DNA from: DATLZM01 sp035559315
GTDB lineage: Bacteria; Actinomycetota; UBA4738; HRBIN12
DNA: 64,000 nucleotides
Assembly (NCBI GenBank): GCA_035559315.1
Contig: DATMBJ010000206.1
Span: 1 to 64,000, forward strand
Reading direction: 5' to 3'
A program made the position numbers and the translations under genes. Under the pieces are notes generated by a model. The model was given only the letters and a program-made list of their open reading frames with translations, ran no database searches and had not been told where the DNA came from. Positions 8,297 through 21,419 of the stretch are shown one piece after another; position 1 is the stretch's first letter, and the number at the start of each line of letters is the position of its first letter.

Positions 8297-9037
8297 ATGG
8301 GAGACCGCCCGCGCCGGGTCGCGCTGTTCGCCACCTGCCTGGTGGACCTCGTGGCCCCCGAGGTCGCCGAGGCCTCGGTGGCCCTGCTCCGCGCGGCGGG
8401 GGTCGAGGTGGACGCACCCCCGGACCAGACCTGCTGCGGGCAGCCCTGGTGGACCTCCGGGTTCCCCGAGGAGGCTCGGAGGGTGGCGCGGGGGGCGCTC
8501 GGGGCGTTCGAGGCCGCCGAGGCGGTGGTCGTCCCCTCGGGGTCGTGCGCGGCGATGCTCCGCTCCGCCTACCCCCGGCTCTTCGCCGGGACCGGCGACG
8601 AGGGACGGGCCCGGGACCTGGCCGCCCGGACCCACGAGCTCTCCTCGTTCCTCGTGGACGTGCTCGGCGCCCCCGGGGGCGGGCGGTTCGAGGGGCGGGT
8701 CGCCTACCACGATGGGTGCCACGGGCTCCGGGAGCTCGGCCTCGGGGGCCAGGGCCGGCGGCTCCTGGCGGGGGTCGCGGGGCTCGAGCTCGTGGAGATC
8801 GACCCGCCGGTGGCGTGCTGCGGGTTCGGGGGCGCGTTCTCGCTCCGCCTGCCGGAGCTCGCGGAGGCCATGGCCGACGATGAGCTGGCCCGGGTCGAGG
8901 CCGCGGGCGCCGAGGCCGTGGTCGCGGGCGACCCCGGCTGCCTCCTCCACCTCGGGAGCCGGGCGTCCCGACGGGGCTCCCGCGTGCGCTTCCTCCACCT
9001 GGCGGTGCTCCTGGCCCGGGCGAGGGGCCTCGCGTGA
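8297..9037 (+). CDS. lutA: LutA, Fe-S oxidoreductase subunit of the L-lactate oxidation complex
   Basis: 246 residues, the normal LutA size, with two cysteine-rich CCG modules: DQTCCGQPWW near residue 45 plus a downstream SGSC, and YHDGCHG plus ACCGFGGAFS in the second half. These bind Fe-S clusters and pass electrons during conversion of L-lactate to pyruvate with LutB and LutC. The stop overlaps the GTG start of lutB (GTGA). It is divergent from the PucR-type regulator and shares its promoter region. Confidence 0.9.
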   Translation: MGDRPRRVALFATCLVDLVAPEVAEASVALLRAAGVEVDAPPDQTCCGQPWWTSGFPEEARRVARGALGAFEAAEAVVVPSGSCAAMLRSAYPRLFAGTGDEGRARDLAARTHELSSFLVDVLGAPGGGRFEGRVAYHDGCHGLRELGLGGQGRRLLAGVAGLELVEIDPPVACCGFGGAFSLRLPELAEAMADDELARVEAAGAEAVVAGDPGCLLHLGSRASRRGSRVRFLHLAVLLARARGLA

Positions 9038-10476
9038 GCGGGGGGCGGTCGCCGGCCGTCGGGAGGGGCGCGCCCGGGAGCTTCGAGGCGCGGGCCCGGG
9101 CCCTCCTGGCCCGGCCCGAGGTCCGCCGGAACCTGGCCGCGGCGATGGACCGGAGCGCCCTCCTCCGGCAGCGGGCCTTCGAGGGCGTGGACCTGGGGGC
9201 GCTCCGGGCGGTCGGCGAGGCGATCCGGGCGCACACGGTCGCCGAGCTCGACCGCTACCTCGCGCGGTGGGCCGAGCGGGCCGAGGCCCGGGGGACCCGG
9301 GTGTTCTTCGCCGCCGACGCCGGGGAGGCCGTGGCCTACGTGCGCGACGTCGCGGCGCGGCGCGGCGCCCGCCTCGCCGTGAAGGGGAAGTCGATGGTCT
9401 CGGAGGAGGTCGGGCTGAACCGCGCCCTCGAGGAGGCGGGGGTGGAGGTCGTGGAGACCGACCTCGGCGAGTACATCCAGCAGCTCGCCGGGGAGCCCCC
9501 CGCCCACATCACGGTCCCCGCGGTCCACCGCTCGCGGGCCGAGGTCCGAGAGCTGTTCGCCCGGGCCCACGGGGCCGACCTTCCCGACGACGACCCCGCC
9601 CGCCTCACGCGGTTCGCCCGGGAGGTCCTCCGCGAGCGCTTCCTCGCCGCCGACCTCGGGATCACCGGGGTCAACTTCGCCGTGGCCGAGACCGGCTCCA
9701 TCGTGATCGTGACCAACGAGGGCAACGGGCGGATGTGCTCCTCGCTCCCCCCGGTCCACGTGGCGCTGATGGGGATGGAGCGGGTCGTGCCCTCGTTCCG
9801 GGAGCTCGCGGTGCTGCTCCCGCTCCTCACCGGGAGCGCCACCGGCCAGCGGGTCACGACCTACGTGAACGTGGTGAACGGGCCGCGGGGGCCGGAGGAG
9901 CCCGACGGGCCGGAGGAGCTCCACGTGGTGGTGGTCGACGGCGGCCGCTCGGGGATCCTCGCCGGCCGCTACCGGTCGGTCCTCCACTGCATCCGCTGCG
10001 GCGCGTGCCTCAACGTCTGCCCGGTCTTCCGGCAGGTCGGGGGCCTGGCCTACGGGTCCCCCTACGGCGGCCCGATCGGGGCCGTGCTCGCGCCCCTCCT
10101 CGAGGGGTTCGAGGCCCGGGGCGACCTGCCCTGGGCGTCCTCGCTCTGCGGCGCCTGTACCGAGGTCTGCCCGGTCGGGATCCCCCTCCACCAGCACCTC
10201 GTCGCGCTCCGGGCGGACGCCGCTCTGGCCCGGGCCGGCGGCCTCGAACGTCGGACGTTCCGGTGGTGGGCCCGGGCCTGGGCGAGCCCGGGCCCCTACG
10301 GGCTGCTCGCCCGCCTGGCCCGCTGGGCGCAGCGGCCGTTCGTCCGGGCGGGCCGGATCCCCTGGGCGCCGTTCCCGCTCTCCCGCTGGACCCGGGGGCG
10401 GGACCTCCCGCCGGTGGCGCGGCGCACGTTCCGCGAACGGTGGCGGCGCGGGGAGGGGGTGAGCGGTGGAGCGTGA
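9034..10476 (+). CDS. lutB: LutB, ferredoxin-type Fe-S subunit for L-lactate oxidation
   Basis: 480 residues starting at GTG 9034, overlapping lutA by 4 bases. The N-terminal LUD domain carries AVKGKSMVSEEVGLN and the conserved AETGSIVIVTNEGNGR. Two 4Fe-4S motifs follow near residues 320-375: CIRCGACLNVCPVF and CGACTEVCPVGIPLHQ. The length and domain order match LutB/YkgF. It should receive electrons from lactate together with LutA and LutC at the cytoplasmic membrane. The gene overlaps lutC by 11 bases. Confidence 0.93.
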   Translation: MSGGRSPAVGRGAPGSFEARARALLARPEVRRNLAAAMDRSALLRQRAFEGVDLGALRAVGEAIRAHTVAELDRYLARWAERAEARGTRVFFAADAGEAVAYVRDVAARRGARLAVKGKSMVSEEVGLNRALEEAGVEVVETDLGEYIQQLAGEPPAHITVPAVHRSRAEVRELFARAHGADLPDDDPARLTRFAREVLRERFLAADLGITGVNFAVAETGSIVIVTNEGNGRMCSSLPPVHVALMGMERVVPSFRELAVLLPLLTGSATGQRVTTYVNVVNGPRGPEEPDGPEELHVVVVDGGRSGILAGRYRSVLHCIRCGACLNVCPVFRQVGGLAYGSPYGGPIGAVLAPLLEGFEARGDLPWASSLCGACTEVCPVGIPLHQHLVALRADAALARAGGLERRTFRWWARAWASPGPYGLLARLARWAQRPFVRAGRIPWAPFPLSRWTRGRDLPPVARRTFRERWRRGEGVSGGA

Positions 10477-11092
10477 GGCGTTCCTGGCGAGGGTCCGCGC
10501 GGCGCTCGCCGACGCGGTCGCTCCGCCGCTCCCGGCGGCGCTCCCCCGGACCTTCGCCTCGGGCGACGGCCGCCTGTTCGAGCGGTTCGCCGAGGAGCTC
10601 GCGGCCGCGGGCGGCGAGGCGCGACGGCTCCCGAGCTCCGCGCTGGCCGACGCCGTCGCGGAGCTGGCCGGGGACGCTGGGACGGCGGTGGTGACCCCCG
10701 ACCTCGGGCCGTTCCTGGGACGGGTCGAGGAGGGGCTCCGCCGGGCGGGCTGCCACGCCCTCGAGCCCACGCGCGCGGCGGCCGCCCAAGCCGACCTCGG
10801 GATCACGGGCGCCGCGCTCGGGGTGGCGGCCACCGGGTCGGTCCTGCTCCGGGCGGGGCCCGACGCCTCGCGCGCGGCGAGCCTGCTCCCGCCGGTGCAC
10901 GTCGCGGTCCTCCCCGAGGGCAGGCTCGTTCCGGGCTTCGAGGAGCTGTTCGCGGCCATGCCGGACCTCGCCCGGGGCGCCTCCCAGACGGTGATGGTCA
11001 CGGGCCCCTCGAGGACGACCGATATCGAGCGGACCCTGGTCCGGGGCGTCCACGGGCCGCTCCGGGTCGTGGTCCTCGCGATATCGGGCTGA
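10466..11092 (+). CDS. lutC: LutC, LUD-domain subunit for L-lactate oxidation
   Basis: 208 residues from GTG 10466. The LUD domain is recognisable by DLGITGAALGVAATGSVLL and by LLPPVHVAVLPEGRLVP, the same pattern as in LutB. LutC is needed with LutA and LutB to oxidise L-lactate. It is the last gene of the operon; the following 180 bases hold the hsdM promoter. Confidence 0.88.
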   Translation: MEREAFLARVRAALADAVAPPLPAALPRTFASGDGRLFERFAEELAAAGGEARRLPSSALADAVAELAGDAGTAVVTPDLGPFLGRVEEGLRRAGCHALEPTRAAAAQADLGITGAALGVAATGSVLLRAGPDASRAASLLPPVHVAVLPEGRLVPGFEELFAAMPDLARGASQTVMVTGPSRTTDIERTLVRGVHGPLRVVVLAISG

Positions 11093-11239
11093 CCGCCTGG
11101 AGCGGGAACCGAGACCCTCGCCTGGATGACGTCTGGACACTGGGACCGCCCCGAATCCCGACCATCGTCGCGATCAGCCACGCCAGCCAGGTCTCCCGCG
11201 GGACCCGCCCGGAACCCTGCACCTGGGGCCGAGTCGCCC

Positions 11240-11262
11240 TATCCTTCGGCCAGCGAGGGAGG
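11240..11262 (+). promoter_or_regulatory. hsdM -10 box and ribosome site
   Basis: TATCCT at 11240-11245 would start transcription near 11252. GAGGGAGG at 11255-11262 then lies about 11 bases before ATG 11274. I see no strong -35 hexamer. Confidence 0.45.
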
Positions 11263-11273
11263 CTGGGGGCACG

Positions 11274-12860
11274 ATGGCCAGACCCAGGAGGGCCACGACG
11301 GTCGAAGCGAAGCGGAACGGCACGACCCTGGGGTTCGAGGCGACCCTGTGGGCCGCTGCCGACAAGCTCCGGGGGCACATGGATGCCGCCGAGTACAAGC
11401 ACGTCGTTCTCGGCCTCATCTTCCTGAAGTACATCTCCGACGCCTTCGAGGCCCTCCACGCGAAGCTCGAGCAGGATCCCGAGGCGGACCCCGAAGACCC
11501 GGACGAGTACAAGGCGCAGAACGTTTTCTGGGTGCCGCCGGAGGCACGGTGGCAGCGGCTCCAGGACGCCGCCAAGCAGCCCGAGATCGGGGAGCTGGTC
11601 GACGCCGCGATGGACGCCATCGAGCGGGAGAACCCCTCGCTGAAAGGCGTCCTGCCCAAGGAGTACGCGCGGCCGACCCTGGACAAGCGACGCTTGGGCG
11701 AGCTCATCGACCTCATCGGCACCATCGCCCTGGGCGAGGAGGACAACCACGCCAAGGACGTCCTCGGGCGGGTCTACGAGTACTTCCTCGGCCAGTTCGC
11801 GAGCAAGGAGGGGAAGAAGGCGGGCGAGTTCTACACCCCCCGCTGCGTCGTACGGCTCCTCGTGGAGATGATCGAGCCCTTCGAGGGACGGGTGTACGAC
11901 CCGTGCTGCGGATCCTCAGGCATGTTCGTCCAGTCGGAGGAGTTCATCCGAGCCCACGGGGGCCGGATCGACCGCATCTCGATCTTCGGCCAGGAGTCGA
12001 ATCCCACCACCTGGCGTCTCGCCAAGATGAACCTGGCCATCCGGGGGATCGAGGCCAACCTGGGCCCACACGCCGCCGACAGCTTCCACCGCGACCTCCA
12101 CCCCGACCTCAGGGCCGACTTCGTCCTGGCCAACCCGCCCTTCAACATGAGCGATTGGGGCGGGGACCGCCTCAAGGACGATGCCCGATGGCGCTACGGC
12201 GTCCCCCCGGCCGGGAACGCGAACTTCGCCTGGGTGCAGCACATCATCCACCACCTGTCGCCCACCGGGATCGCGGGCTTCGTGCTCGCCAACGGAAGCC
12301 TCTCCTCGAACCAGTCGGGCGAGGGGGAGATCCGCCGGAACATCGTCGAGGCCGACCTGGTGGACTGCATCGTGGCCCTGCCGCCCCAGCTCTTCTACGG
12401 AACAGCCATCCCCGCGTGCCTCTGGTTCCTGGCGCGGGACAAGTCCGGCAAGCCCACGCGGGGTGGGAAGCCCCTCCGCGACCGTCGCGGCGAGACCCTT
12501 TTCATCGACGCTCGCCACATGGGGGTGATGGTGACCCGCGTCCACCGGGAGCTCACCGACGACGAGATCCGCCGGATTGCTGATACCTACCACGCGTGGC
12601 GCGGCGAGATCGGCGCGGGCGTGTATGAGGACGTTCCCGGCTTCTGCAGGGGCGCGACGCTCGAGGAGATCCGCGAGCACGGTCACGTCCTCACGCCGGG
12701 CCGCTACGTCGGCGCCCCGTCGGCCGAGGATGATGACGAACCGTTCCAGCAGAGACTGAAGCGCCTCGTCGCGGAACTAGAGGATGAGTTCGCTGAATCC
12801 ACACGGCTTGAGAGCGCGATCCGGGTTGCTCTCAGGCACCTCGAAGCCGATGGCTCGTGA
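11274..12860 (+). CDS. hsdM: Type I restriction-modification DNA methyltransferase subunit HsdM
   Basis: 528 residues. The N-terminal helical HsdM domain includes [19 protein letters not shown] near residue 45. The SAM-binding motif is [11 protein letters not shown] near residue 210, and the N6-adenine methylase motif IV is NPPF at residues 287-290. It contains the typical [16 protein letters not shown]. With HsdS it methylates adenines in the bipartite target, and with HsdR it completes the restriction complex. The stop overlaps the start of hsdS. Its restriction partner is not adjacent but about 4.8 kb downstream, behind three inserted genes, one antisense gene and a second promoter. Confidence 0.96.
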   Translation: MARPRRATTVEAKRNGTTLGFEATLWAAADKLRGHMDAAEYKHVVLGLIFLKYISDAFEALHAKLEQDPEADPEDPDEYKAQNVFWVPPEARWQRLQDAAKQPEIGELVDAAMDAIERENPSLKGVLPKEYARPTLDKRRLGELIDLIGTIALGEEDNHAKDVLGRVYEYFLGQFASKEGKKAGEFYTPRCVVRLLVEMIEPFEGRVYDPCCGSSGMFVQSEEFIRAHGGRIDRISIFGQESNPTTWRLAKMNLAIRGIEANLGPHAADSFHRDLHPDLRADFVLANPPFNMSDWGGDRLKDDARWRYGVPPAGNANFAWVQHIIHHLSPTGIAGFVLANGSLSSNQSGEGEIRRNIVEADLVDCIVALPPQLFYGTAIPACLWFLARDKSGKPTRGGKPLRDRRGETLFIDARHMGVMVTRVHRELTDDEIRRIADTYHAWRGEIGAGVYEDVPGFCRGATLEEIREHGHVLTPGRYVGAPSAEDDDEPFQQRLKRLVAELEDEFAESTRLESAIRVALRHLEADGS

Positions 12861-14202
12861 TACGCGAACAGTATCGTTGAAGGAGCTCGCCGACAACGGC
12901 GTGCTCCTGTTCAACGATGGATACAGGACCAAGCAGGCGGAGCTGGGCACGGATGGCTTTCCGATCCTTCGCGTTTCACAGATCTGGGATGGGAGGATCC
13001 GGGAGGACGGTGATCTCGAATACGTAAGGCATGAGTTCCGCAGCAAGATCGGGGCCAAGCTTGCAGCGGTCGGTGATGTCGTTCTGACCACAAAGGGCAC
13101 GGTCGGTCGGCGTGCACGAGTGACGTCGGGGGACAGGCGGTACGTGTACTCCCCCCAAGTGTGCTTCTTCCGCGTGCTTGATGCCGAAACACTGGACCCC
13201 AACTTCTTCTACTACTGGTTGGGTAGCCCCTGGTGCCAGGCGCAGATCGATGCTTTCCGGTCTCAGACGGATATGGCCGACTACGTCAACCTCCGTGACC
13301 TGGCCCAAGTCCGGATCGATCTGCCGCCAATCGCCAGGCAGAGACGAGTTGGCAGACTCCTGAGGGCTATCGACGACAAGATTGAGCTGAACCGGCGGAC
13401 CGGGCGCACCCTGGAAGAGATGGCCAAGGCCATCTTCAAGTCGTGGTTCGTCGACTTCGATCCCGTGCGAGCCAAGGCTACGGGGCGGAGGCCGATCGTG
13501 CCGCCCGAGCTGGCAGACCTGTTCCCGTCGAAGCTCGTGGGTTCACCGATCGGGCCCGTGCCCGAGGGCTGGGAGGTAGCCCCGCTGGGTGAGCACGTGG
13601 AAGTGGTCCGGGGCCTGAGTTACCGAGGAGCCGACCTCGTGGAGGAGGGGGAGGGGCTTCCGCTCCACAACCTGAATTCCATCCTTGAGAGGGGCGGCTA
13701 CAACTACGAGGGGATCAAGTGGTACGCCGGCGAGTACAAGCAACGGCACTTGGTTGAACCCGGAGATGTCATCGTCGCCAACACCGACCTCACGCATAGA
13801 CTTCGGGTCATCGGCTACCCGGCCATCGTGCCTCGTGCCTTCGGCCAGGATGGACTCTTCAGCGCCGACCTCTTCCGTATCAGGCCGGCCGAAGGATCTC
13901 CCTTGAGCTCTCTATACCTCCATCACGCCCTTCTGACACCGCGTCTGAGGGCTCAGGTCGTCGGATACACGAGTGGCACCACGGTCAACCACCTAAGCAT
14001 CGAGGGCTTGCGTCGCCCACCTTTCGTCGTGCCTCCGGCGCCCCTCGTCGCTGGCTTCGACGCTCTGGTCAGGCCGATGGTCGAGCTCGCCGAACAGCTC
14101 GTCGAGGAGTCCCGCACCCTGGCGCAGCTACGCGACTGGCTCATCCCAAAGCTAATCTCCGGGCAGGTACGCGTGCCCTTCTCGCAAGGTTCCTCCCCAT
14201 GA
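12850..14202 (+). CDS. hsdS: Type I restriction-modification specificity subunit HsdS
   Basis: ATG 12850 overlaps the hsdM stop by 11 bases and gives 450 residues; an ATG at 12784 would overlap hsdM much more and I consider it less likely. Two target-recognition domains are each followed by a conserved coiled-coil helix. After domain 1 comes [20 protein letters not shown] with [16 protein letters not shown], and after domain 2 [19 protein letters not shown]. HsdS sets the bipartite DNA target. Base composition is visibly less GC-rich than in neighbouring genes (many A- and T-ending codons), as is common in exchangeable specificity genes. The C-terminus overlaps the next gene by 4 bases. Confidence 0.94.
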   Translation: MARDTRTVSLKELADNGVLLFNDGYRTKQAELGTDGFPILRVSQIWDGRIREDGDLEYVRHEFRSKIGAKLAAVGDVVLTTKGTVGRRARVTSGDRRYVYSPQVCFFRVLDAETLDPNFFYYWLGSPWCQAQIDAFRSQTDMADYVNLRDLAQVRIDLPPIARQRRVGRLLRAIDDKIELNRRTGRTLEEMAKAIFKSWFVDFDPVRAKATGRRPIVPPELADLFPSKLVGSPIGPVPEGWEVAPLGEHVEVVRGLSYRGADLVEEGEGLPLHNLNSILERGGYNYEGIKWYAGEYKQRHLVEPGDVIVANTDLTHRLRVIGYPAIVPRAFGQDGLFSADLFRIRPAEGSPLSSLYLHHALLTPRLRAQVVGYTSGTTVNHLSIEGLRRPPFVVPPAPLVAGFDALVRPMVELAEQLVEESRTLAQLRDWLIPKLISGQVRVPFSQGSSP

Positions 14203-15089
14203 GGGTCACGCACGTCGGGTTCGCAGACGAGTCACACTGGAACGAGGGTAGGTTCCGGAGCCTCGGGCTCGTGACCGCGTCCGTGGAGTTGGCGGAGAAG
14301 ATGGAGGCGGGTCTCCGTGAGCTCCTCGAGGGATCCGGCGTCTCGGAGTTCAAGTGGAGCGGGCTCCGTGGCGCGAAGGAACGCTTCGCCGCGGAGAAGA
14401 TGTGTGGGTTCGCGATCGACCACGCGACGAGGAAGGAACTCCGGATCGACGTGCTCATCTGGGACGTCGAGGACCGTCGGCACAAGATCAAGGGGCGCGA
14501 CGACGTGGCCAACCTGCAGCGGATGTATTACCACCTGTTCCGCAACGTCCTCAGGATGCGGTGGCCCGATGAAGCGGTATGGAGGCTGCACCCCGATGAG
14601 CACACCGCGTTGGACTGGGACACGGTCAGGGACTGCCTCGACACCGTGTCCGTGCGGCCGGTGACGGAGGAACCGTCACTTACCGCCGGCACCTTCCGCG
14701 TGCGGCTCCGACGCGAATTCGGGATCGAGCAGATCCGGCCTCTGTCCTCTGGGAGATCGGCGCTGCTACAGCTGGCCGATCTCTTCGCCGGCCTCGCTGT
14801 GTTCTCGCGCAGCGAGTACGACGCGTACGAGGCGTGGTTGCACAGGACCTCCCCGCAACCGACGCTCGATGGCTTCAGCACGGCCAATGACCCTGTGCCG
14901 TCGCGCGCCTCGCAGCAGCGTTTCTTCGTCTTGCAAGCACTCGATCAAGGGTGCAAGGATCGCAGGCTCGGCGTCAGCCTTGCGGGGTCGCGGGGTCTGC
15001 GCACGCCGAACCCGGCGAACCCCATCAACTTCTGGCTGTACGAGCCCCAGCACGAGTTCGACATCGCCCCCACCGGCTCTTCGAGCTGA
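14199..15089 (+). CDS. DUF3800-like protein linked to the type I RM system
   Basis: 296 residues, ATG at 14199 overlapping the hsdS stop (ATGA), so translationally coupled to it. The start HVGFADESHW (Asp10-Glu11) and QLADLFAG near residue 191 are the paired acidic signatures of DUF3800 proteins. That family is often found with restriction and toxin-antitoxin genes and is thought to have an RNase-H-like fold. The biochemical role is unknown. Coupling to hsdS suggests a modification or accessory nuclease function in the same defence complex. Composition is less GC-rich than the chromosome around it. Confidence 0.75.
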   Translation: MRVTHVGFADESHWNEGRFRSLGLVTASVELAEKMEAGLRELLEGSGVSEFKWSGLRGAKERFAAEKMCGFAIDHATRKELRIDVLIWDVEDRRHKIKGRDDVANLQRMYYHLFRNVLRMRWPDEAVWRLHPDEHTALDWDTVRDCLDTVSVRPVTEEPSLTAGTFRVRLRREFGIEQIRPLSSGRSALLQLADLFAGLAVFSRSEYDAYEAWLHRTSPQPTLDGFSTANDPVPSRASQQRFFVLQALDQGCKDRRLGVSLAGSRGLRTPNPANPINFWLYEPQHEFDIAPTGSSS

Positions 15090-15106
15090 TCGTCAGAGGC
15101 AGACGA

Positions 15107-15994
15107 TCATCGCCGGCCGGCGCTCCCCCTGAAGGCACGCACGATCGTCATCGTCCGGCGCAGACCTCGGGCCGCCTGGGCCCGGCGGATCCACGGCTGA
15201 CCGAAGCGGGCCACCTCCCTCGGGTGCCATCGCAGGACCGAGACCAGAGCCAGCTTGATCCGCCGACGATCGCCCGCGTCGCTGATGAAGAAGTCGATGC
15301 GGATGAACGCCGCCTCATATGCCATGTACAGCGCCAGGACGTAGAGGAGCGGTACGACACCTACCGTCATCCAGACAGGGAGCGCCAGCTGGACGAGCAG
15401 CTCCTCCAGATGAAGGTCGTTCAGGTGGCGCACGAGCTCGAAGGAGACGAAACCTGCCAGACCCAGGCCGATGGAAGCCGCGATGCGATCCGCCAACTTC
15501 CGTGCCGCCTCCAGGCGCGGTTCCCGATCTGCCACGAAAGGGATGAGCACGAGGATGAGGAGCATGGGCTGCAGCAGGAGCTCGAGCGGTAGGCTGAGGA
15601 CGAACAGGTTCATGAAGAACCCGATGAGGGTCGTCAGCTCGAGCGTCCGGAACACCGCCCTCCTGAAGAACCGCTCGCCGGCAGCCGCCTTGGGCAGGTT
15701 GAGGAAGAGGACCGCAGCCGAGCCGAAGAACCATTCGATCGTCTCGGGAACCAGAGAGACCTGCCAGAGACCCAGGCGGTAGCCGAGCCACGCGAGTCCA
15801 GCCGCGTTCCAACCGAGGATCCCGAGGGGGACGAGCAGCTTCGGGGTCGCGAAGGTGCGGGCGACGTCGGCGAGGCTCGCCCGAACGGATGGCCGTGAGA
15901 GCGCCCACACGGCTCCGATCAGCAGCCAAGCGAGTGCTGCGACCTCGCGGTTGTTGAGCATGCCGGTACCGATCATGCGGCCTGTCGCCGACAC
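15107..15994 (-). CDS. Multi-pass membrane protein inside the RM island, antisense to its neighbours
   Basis: Up to 295 residues from GTG 15994; ATG 15976 or ATG 15961 are possible shorter starts and no clear ribosome site decides. About six hydrophobic segments are visible, among them VAALAWLLIGAVWALS, LVPLGILGWNAAGLAWLGY, a long one around ELLLQPMLLILVLIPFV, and VWMTVGVVPLLYVLALYMAY. The C-terminal 60 residues are basic and soluble. I recognise no family. It converges on the DUF3800 gene and diverges from the nucleotidyltransferase gene, sharing that 105-base control region. A membrane effector of abortive infection is one possibility; an unrelated passenger is another. Confidence 0.65.
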   Translation of the reverse strand: MSATGRMIGTGMLNNREVAALAWLLIGAVWALSRPSVRASLADVARTFATPKLLVPLGILGWNAAGLAWLGYRLGLWQVSLVPETIEWFFGSAAVLFLNLPKAAAGERFFRRAVFRTLELTTLIGFFMNLFVLSLPLELLLQPMLLILVLIPFVADREPRLEAARKLADRIAASIGLGLAGFVSFELVRHLNDLHLEELLVQLALPVWMTVGVVPLLYVLALYMAYEAAFIRIDFFISDAGDRRRIKLALVSVLRWHPREVARFGQPWIRRAQAARGLRRTMTIVRAFRGSAGRR

Positions 15995-16037
15995 GAAGAT
16001 GACGTCCCGGGGTACGGCACGGGGTTAGGAACGACGG

Positions 16038-16094
16038 GATGTTTATCAACCAGAATCGGGATGTTGAACATCTCGAACCGAGATGTATATCATC
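16038..16094 (+). promoter_or_regulatory. Three phased operator sites over a leaderless promoter
   Basis: Sites GATGTTTATCAAC (16038), GATGTTGAACATC (16060) and GATGTATATCATC (16082) start exactly 22 bases apart, about two helical turns, so a repressor would bind one face. Each approximates GATG-N5-CATC; the middle one is a perfect palindrome with 6-bp arms. The array covers a likely promoter: TTGAAC at 16064-16069, 18-base spacer, TATCAT at 16088-16093. That puts the RNA start at about 16100, the GTG of the nucleotidyltransferase. The winged-helix protein two genes down is the obvious candidate ligand. Confidence 0.75.
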
Positions 16095-16099
16095 CTGAC

Positions 16100-16687
16100 G
16101 TGGCACTCGAATCCGAACCACGAAGGATCGACGCCCTGCTCTCGGCCCTCGGCGAGCAGCTACACGCCTTGGGCGGGCGGGCGGACGTGGTCGTCATCGG
16201 GGGCGCTGCGCTCCAGGTCCTCGGCTACGTCGAGCGACCGACCCGGGACGTGGACGTGGTCGGACTCCTCGACGGTGCCCGCCTCCGGGAGGCGGAGCCC
16301 TTCCCTGAGACGCTCCGCGAGGCCGCCGCGCGGGTCGCGCGTGACTTCGGGCTCCCCGCGGAGTGGCTGAACCCGGGTCCGACCGACCTCGTCCGCCTCG
16401 GGCTTCCGGACGGCTTCCTCCGGCGGGTCCACACCCGGACCTACGGCCCAGCCCTCACCGTCCACTTCGCCGATCGGTTCGACCTTATCCACTTCAAGCT
16501 GTACGCCATGGTCGACCAGGGCGGTGGCCGGCACGAGACCGACCTGCGCGCCCTTCGCCCGACGCCAGAGGAGCTCGTGGCGGCGGCCCGTTGGGCCCGC
16601 ACCCACGACCCGTCCGATGGCTTCCGCCAGCAGCTCGAGGCTGCCCTACATCACCTGGAGGTCCAGGATGCAGACCTCGGCCCTTAG
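16100..16687 (+). CDS. DUF6036/AbiEii-like nucleotidyltransferase (toxin-type)
   Basis: I choose GTG 16100 because TATCAT ends 7 bases upstream, giving a leaderless mRNA; an in-frame ATG at 16061 would lie inside the operator array. The product has 195 residues. Nucleotidyltransferase motifs are VVVIGGAALQVLGY (GG at 34-35), RPTRDVDVV (Asp50, Asp52) and a FDLIHFKLYAMVD block near residue 135. The closing PTPEELVAAARWARTHD is typical of the DUF6036 group. Relatives include AbiEii/MenT-type toxins that add nucleotides to RNA or protein. Its 3' end overlaps the winged-helix gene by 20 bases, as in a toxin-antitoxin pair, although toxicity is inference. Confidence 0.82.
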   Translation: MALESEPRRIDALLSALGEQLHALGGRADVVVIGGAALQVLGYVERPTRDVDVVGLLDGARLREAEPFPETLREAAARVARDFGLPAEWLNPGPTDLVRLGLPDGFLRRVHTRTYGPALTVHFADRFDLIHFKLYAMVDQGGGRHETDLRALRPTPEELVAAARWARTHDPSDGFRQQLEAALHHLEVQDADLGP

Positions 16688-17684
16688 GCAGCGAGTCTGC
16701 GACGAGCTCCTCGGGTTCGCGTGGAGCCAGTGGGCGCAGCTCGGCGTCCTGGCTGAATTCGGCCGCCGTGACCAGTGGGCGGCCGACCCGGAGGCGCTGC
16801 TTGCCTTCACGCTTCCCATCGCCCGCCGCGACCCGCGCTTGTTCGACGAGGTCCTCGACTGGCTGCGAGCGAACGGGAGGTTCCTCTCCCTGCAACGTGT
16901 CAGGGCGGTCGCCCGGGACCCCGAGGCACGGTCGCTGGCGCGTGCAGCAATCGCCTGGGCGGCGACGTACAACCCAGCGCTTAGGTCGTGGGCCCGACGG
17001 ACGGACGCGGTGCCGTCCGCCAGCTCGGACGTCCTGTTCCGGATCGACGGCGAGGAGGCGTTCGTGGGCGAACCCGACCCCATCTTCCTACGCTTCGGAT
17101 GGAAGAGGCCGCGGGCCGAGCCCAGCGGCAAGTCCCAGCCCCCGGACCTCTCCGCGCCGATCAACTTCGCCTTCCGGCTACGGCTGGCGCTCGGACTCGG
17201 CGTCCGGGCCGAGATCGTCCGCGTGCTCCTCACGAGCGGGCACCCCGAGCCCACCGCTCGGGAGATCGCCGACTGGGTGGCGTTCTCCAAGAGGAACGTG
17301 AACGAGGGGCTGAACAATCTGGTCGAGGCGGATCTCCTCACGGCCTCCTGGCGCGGGCGGGAGAGGTCCGTTCGCATCGACCGGGAGCGGTGGGCTGCCT
17401 TCCTCGGACTCGCGGTGTGGGAGCTCCCGAGGTTCGTCGACTGGGTCAGGCTCCTCCCCGCTCTCCTCGCGATCCTCCGGTGGCTCGACGAGGATGCGCT
17501 CCTCGAGCGCACCGCGTACCTACGGGAGAGTGCGGGCCGGCGGCTGCTCGACGAGCTGCGTCCCGACCTCACGCTCGCGGGCGTGTCCCTGCCCGACGAT
17601 CGAGGTGTCCGCGGTCCAGCGTTCTGGAGGGTCTTCGAGCAAGCGGTCGCAGCCCCCCTGCGGATTCTTAGTTCTCCGTCGTAG
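16668..17684 (+). CDS. Winged-helix DNA-binding protein paired with the nucleotidyltransferase
   Basis: ATG 16668 has GGAGG at 16657-16661, 6 bases upstream. The product is 338 residues. The N-terminal 170 residues are helical with no family I can name. Residues about 178-240 look like an ArsR/MarR-type winged helix: [31 protein letters not shown], then a basic wing [13 protein letters not shown]. The C-terminal 100 residues are helical. It sits between the nucleotidyltransferase and hsdR, and 16 bases separate it from hsdR. The best guess is a repressor or antitoxin acting at the three phased sites at 16038-16094, thereby also controlling HsdR. Confidence 0.7.
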   Translation: MQTSALRQRVCDELLGFAWSQWAQLGVLAEFGRRDQWAADPEALLAFTLPIARRDPRLFDEVLDWLRANGRFLSLQRVRAVARDPEARSLARAAIAWAATYNPALRSWARRTDAVPSASSDVLFRIDGEEAFVGEPDPIFLRFGWKRPRAEPSGKSQPPDLSAPINFAFRLRLALGLGVRAEIVRVLLTSGHPEPTAREIADWVAFSKRNVNEGLNNLVEADLLTASWRGRERSVRIDRERWAAFLGLAVWELPRFVDWVRLLPALLAILRWLDEDALLERTAYLRESAGRRLLDELRPDLTLAGVSLPDDRGVRGPAFWRVFEQAVAAPLRILSSPS

Positions 17685-17700
17685 AGTTGCGCGCGGGGAC

Positions 17701-21294
<3,594 letters not shown>

Positions 21295-21419
21295 CCCTCA
21301 CCCATCGACTGACGAGGAGCTCTCCGCTTCCCGACCGACATCGGGGCTTGGGCAGGCCCGGGAACCGCCCTGTCGCGTAGGGGATCCTCGGCCGAGACCG
21401 GGCGGCGCTCCGCGGCGGA

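Noticed and set aside
5925..10694. A continuous plus-strand frame of about 1589 codons
   Set aside because: It runs antisense to or out of frame with the ligase, the regulator and lutABC, has arginine/proline/glycine-rich low-complexity content and no domain; long spurious frames are expected at this GC content.
11093..11273. Attachment site or integrase remnant at the left border of the defence island
   Set aside because: I found no tRNA end, no direct repeat matching the right border near 21300 and no integrase-like residues.
16061..16099. ATG 16061 as start of the DUF6036-like nucleotidyltransferase
   Set aside because: It lies inside the second operator site and upstream of the -10 box; the extra residues have no family similarity. 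GTG 16100 fits the promoter.
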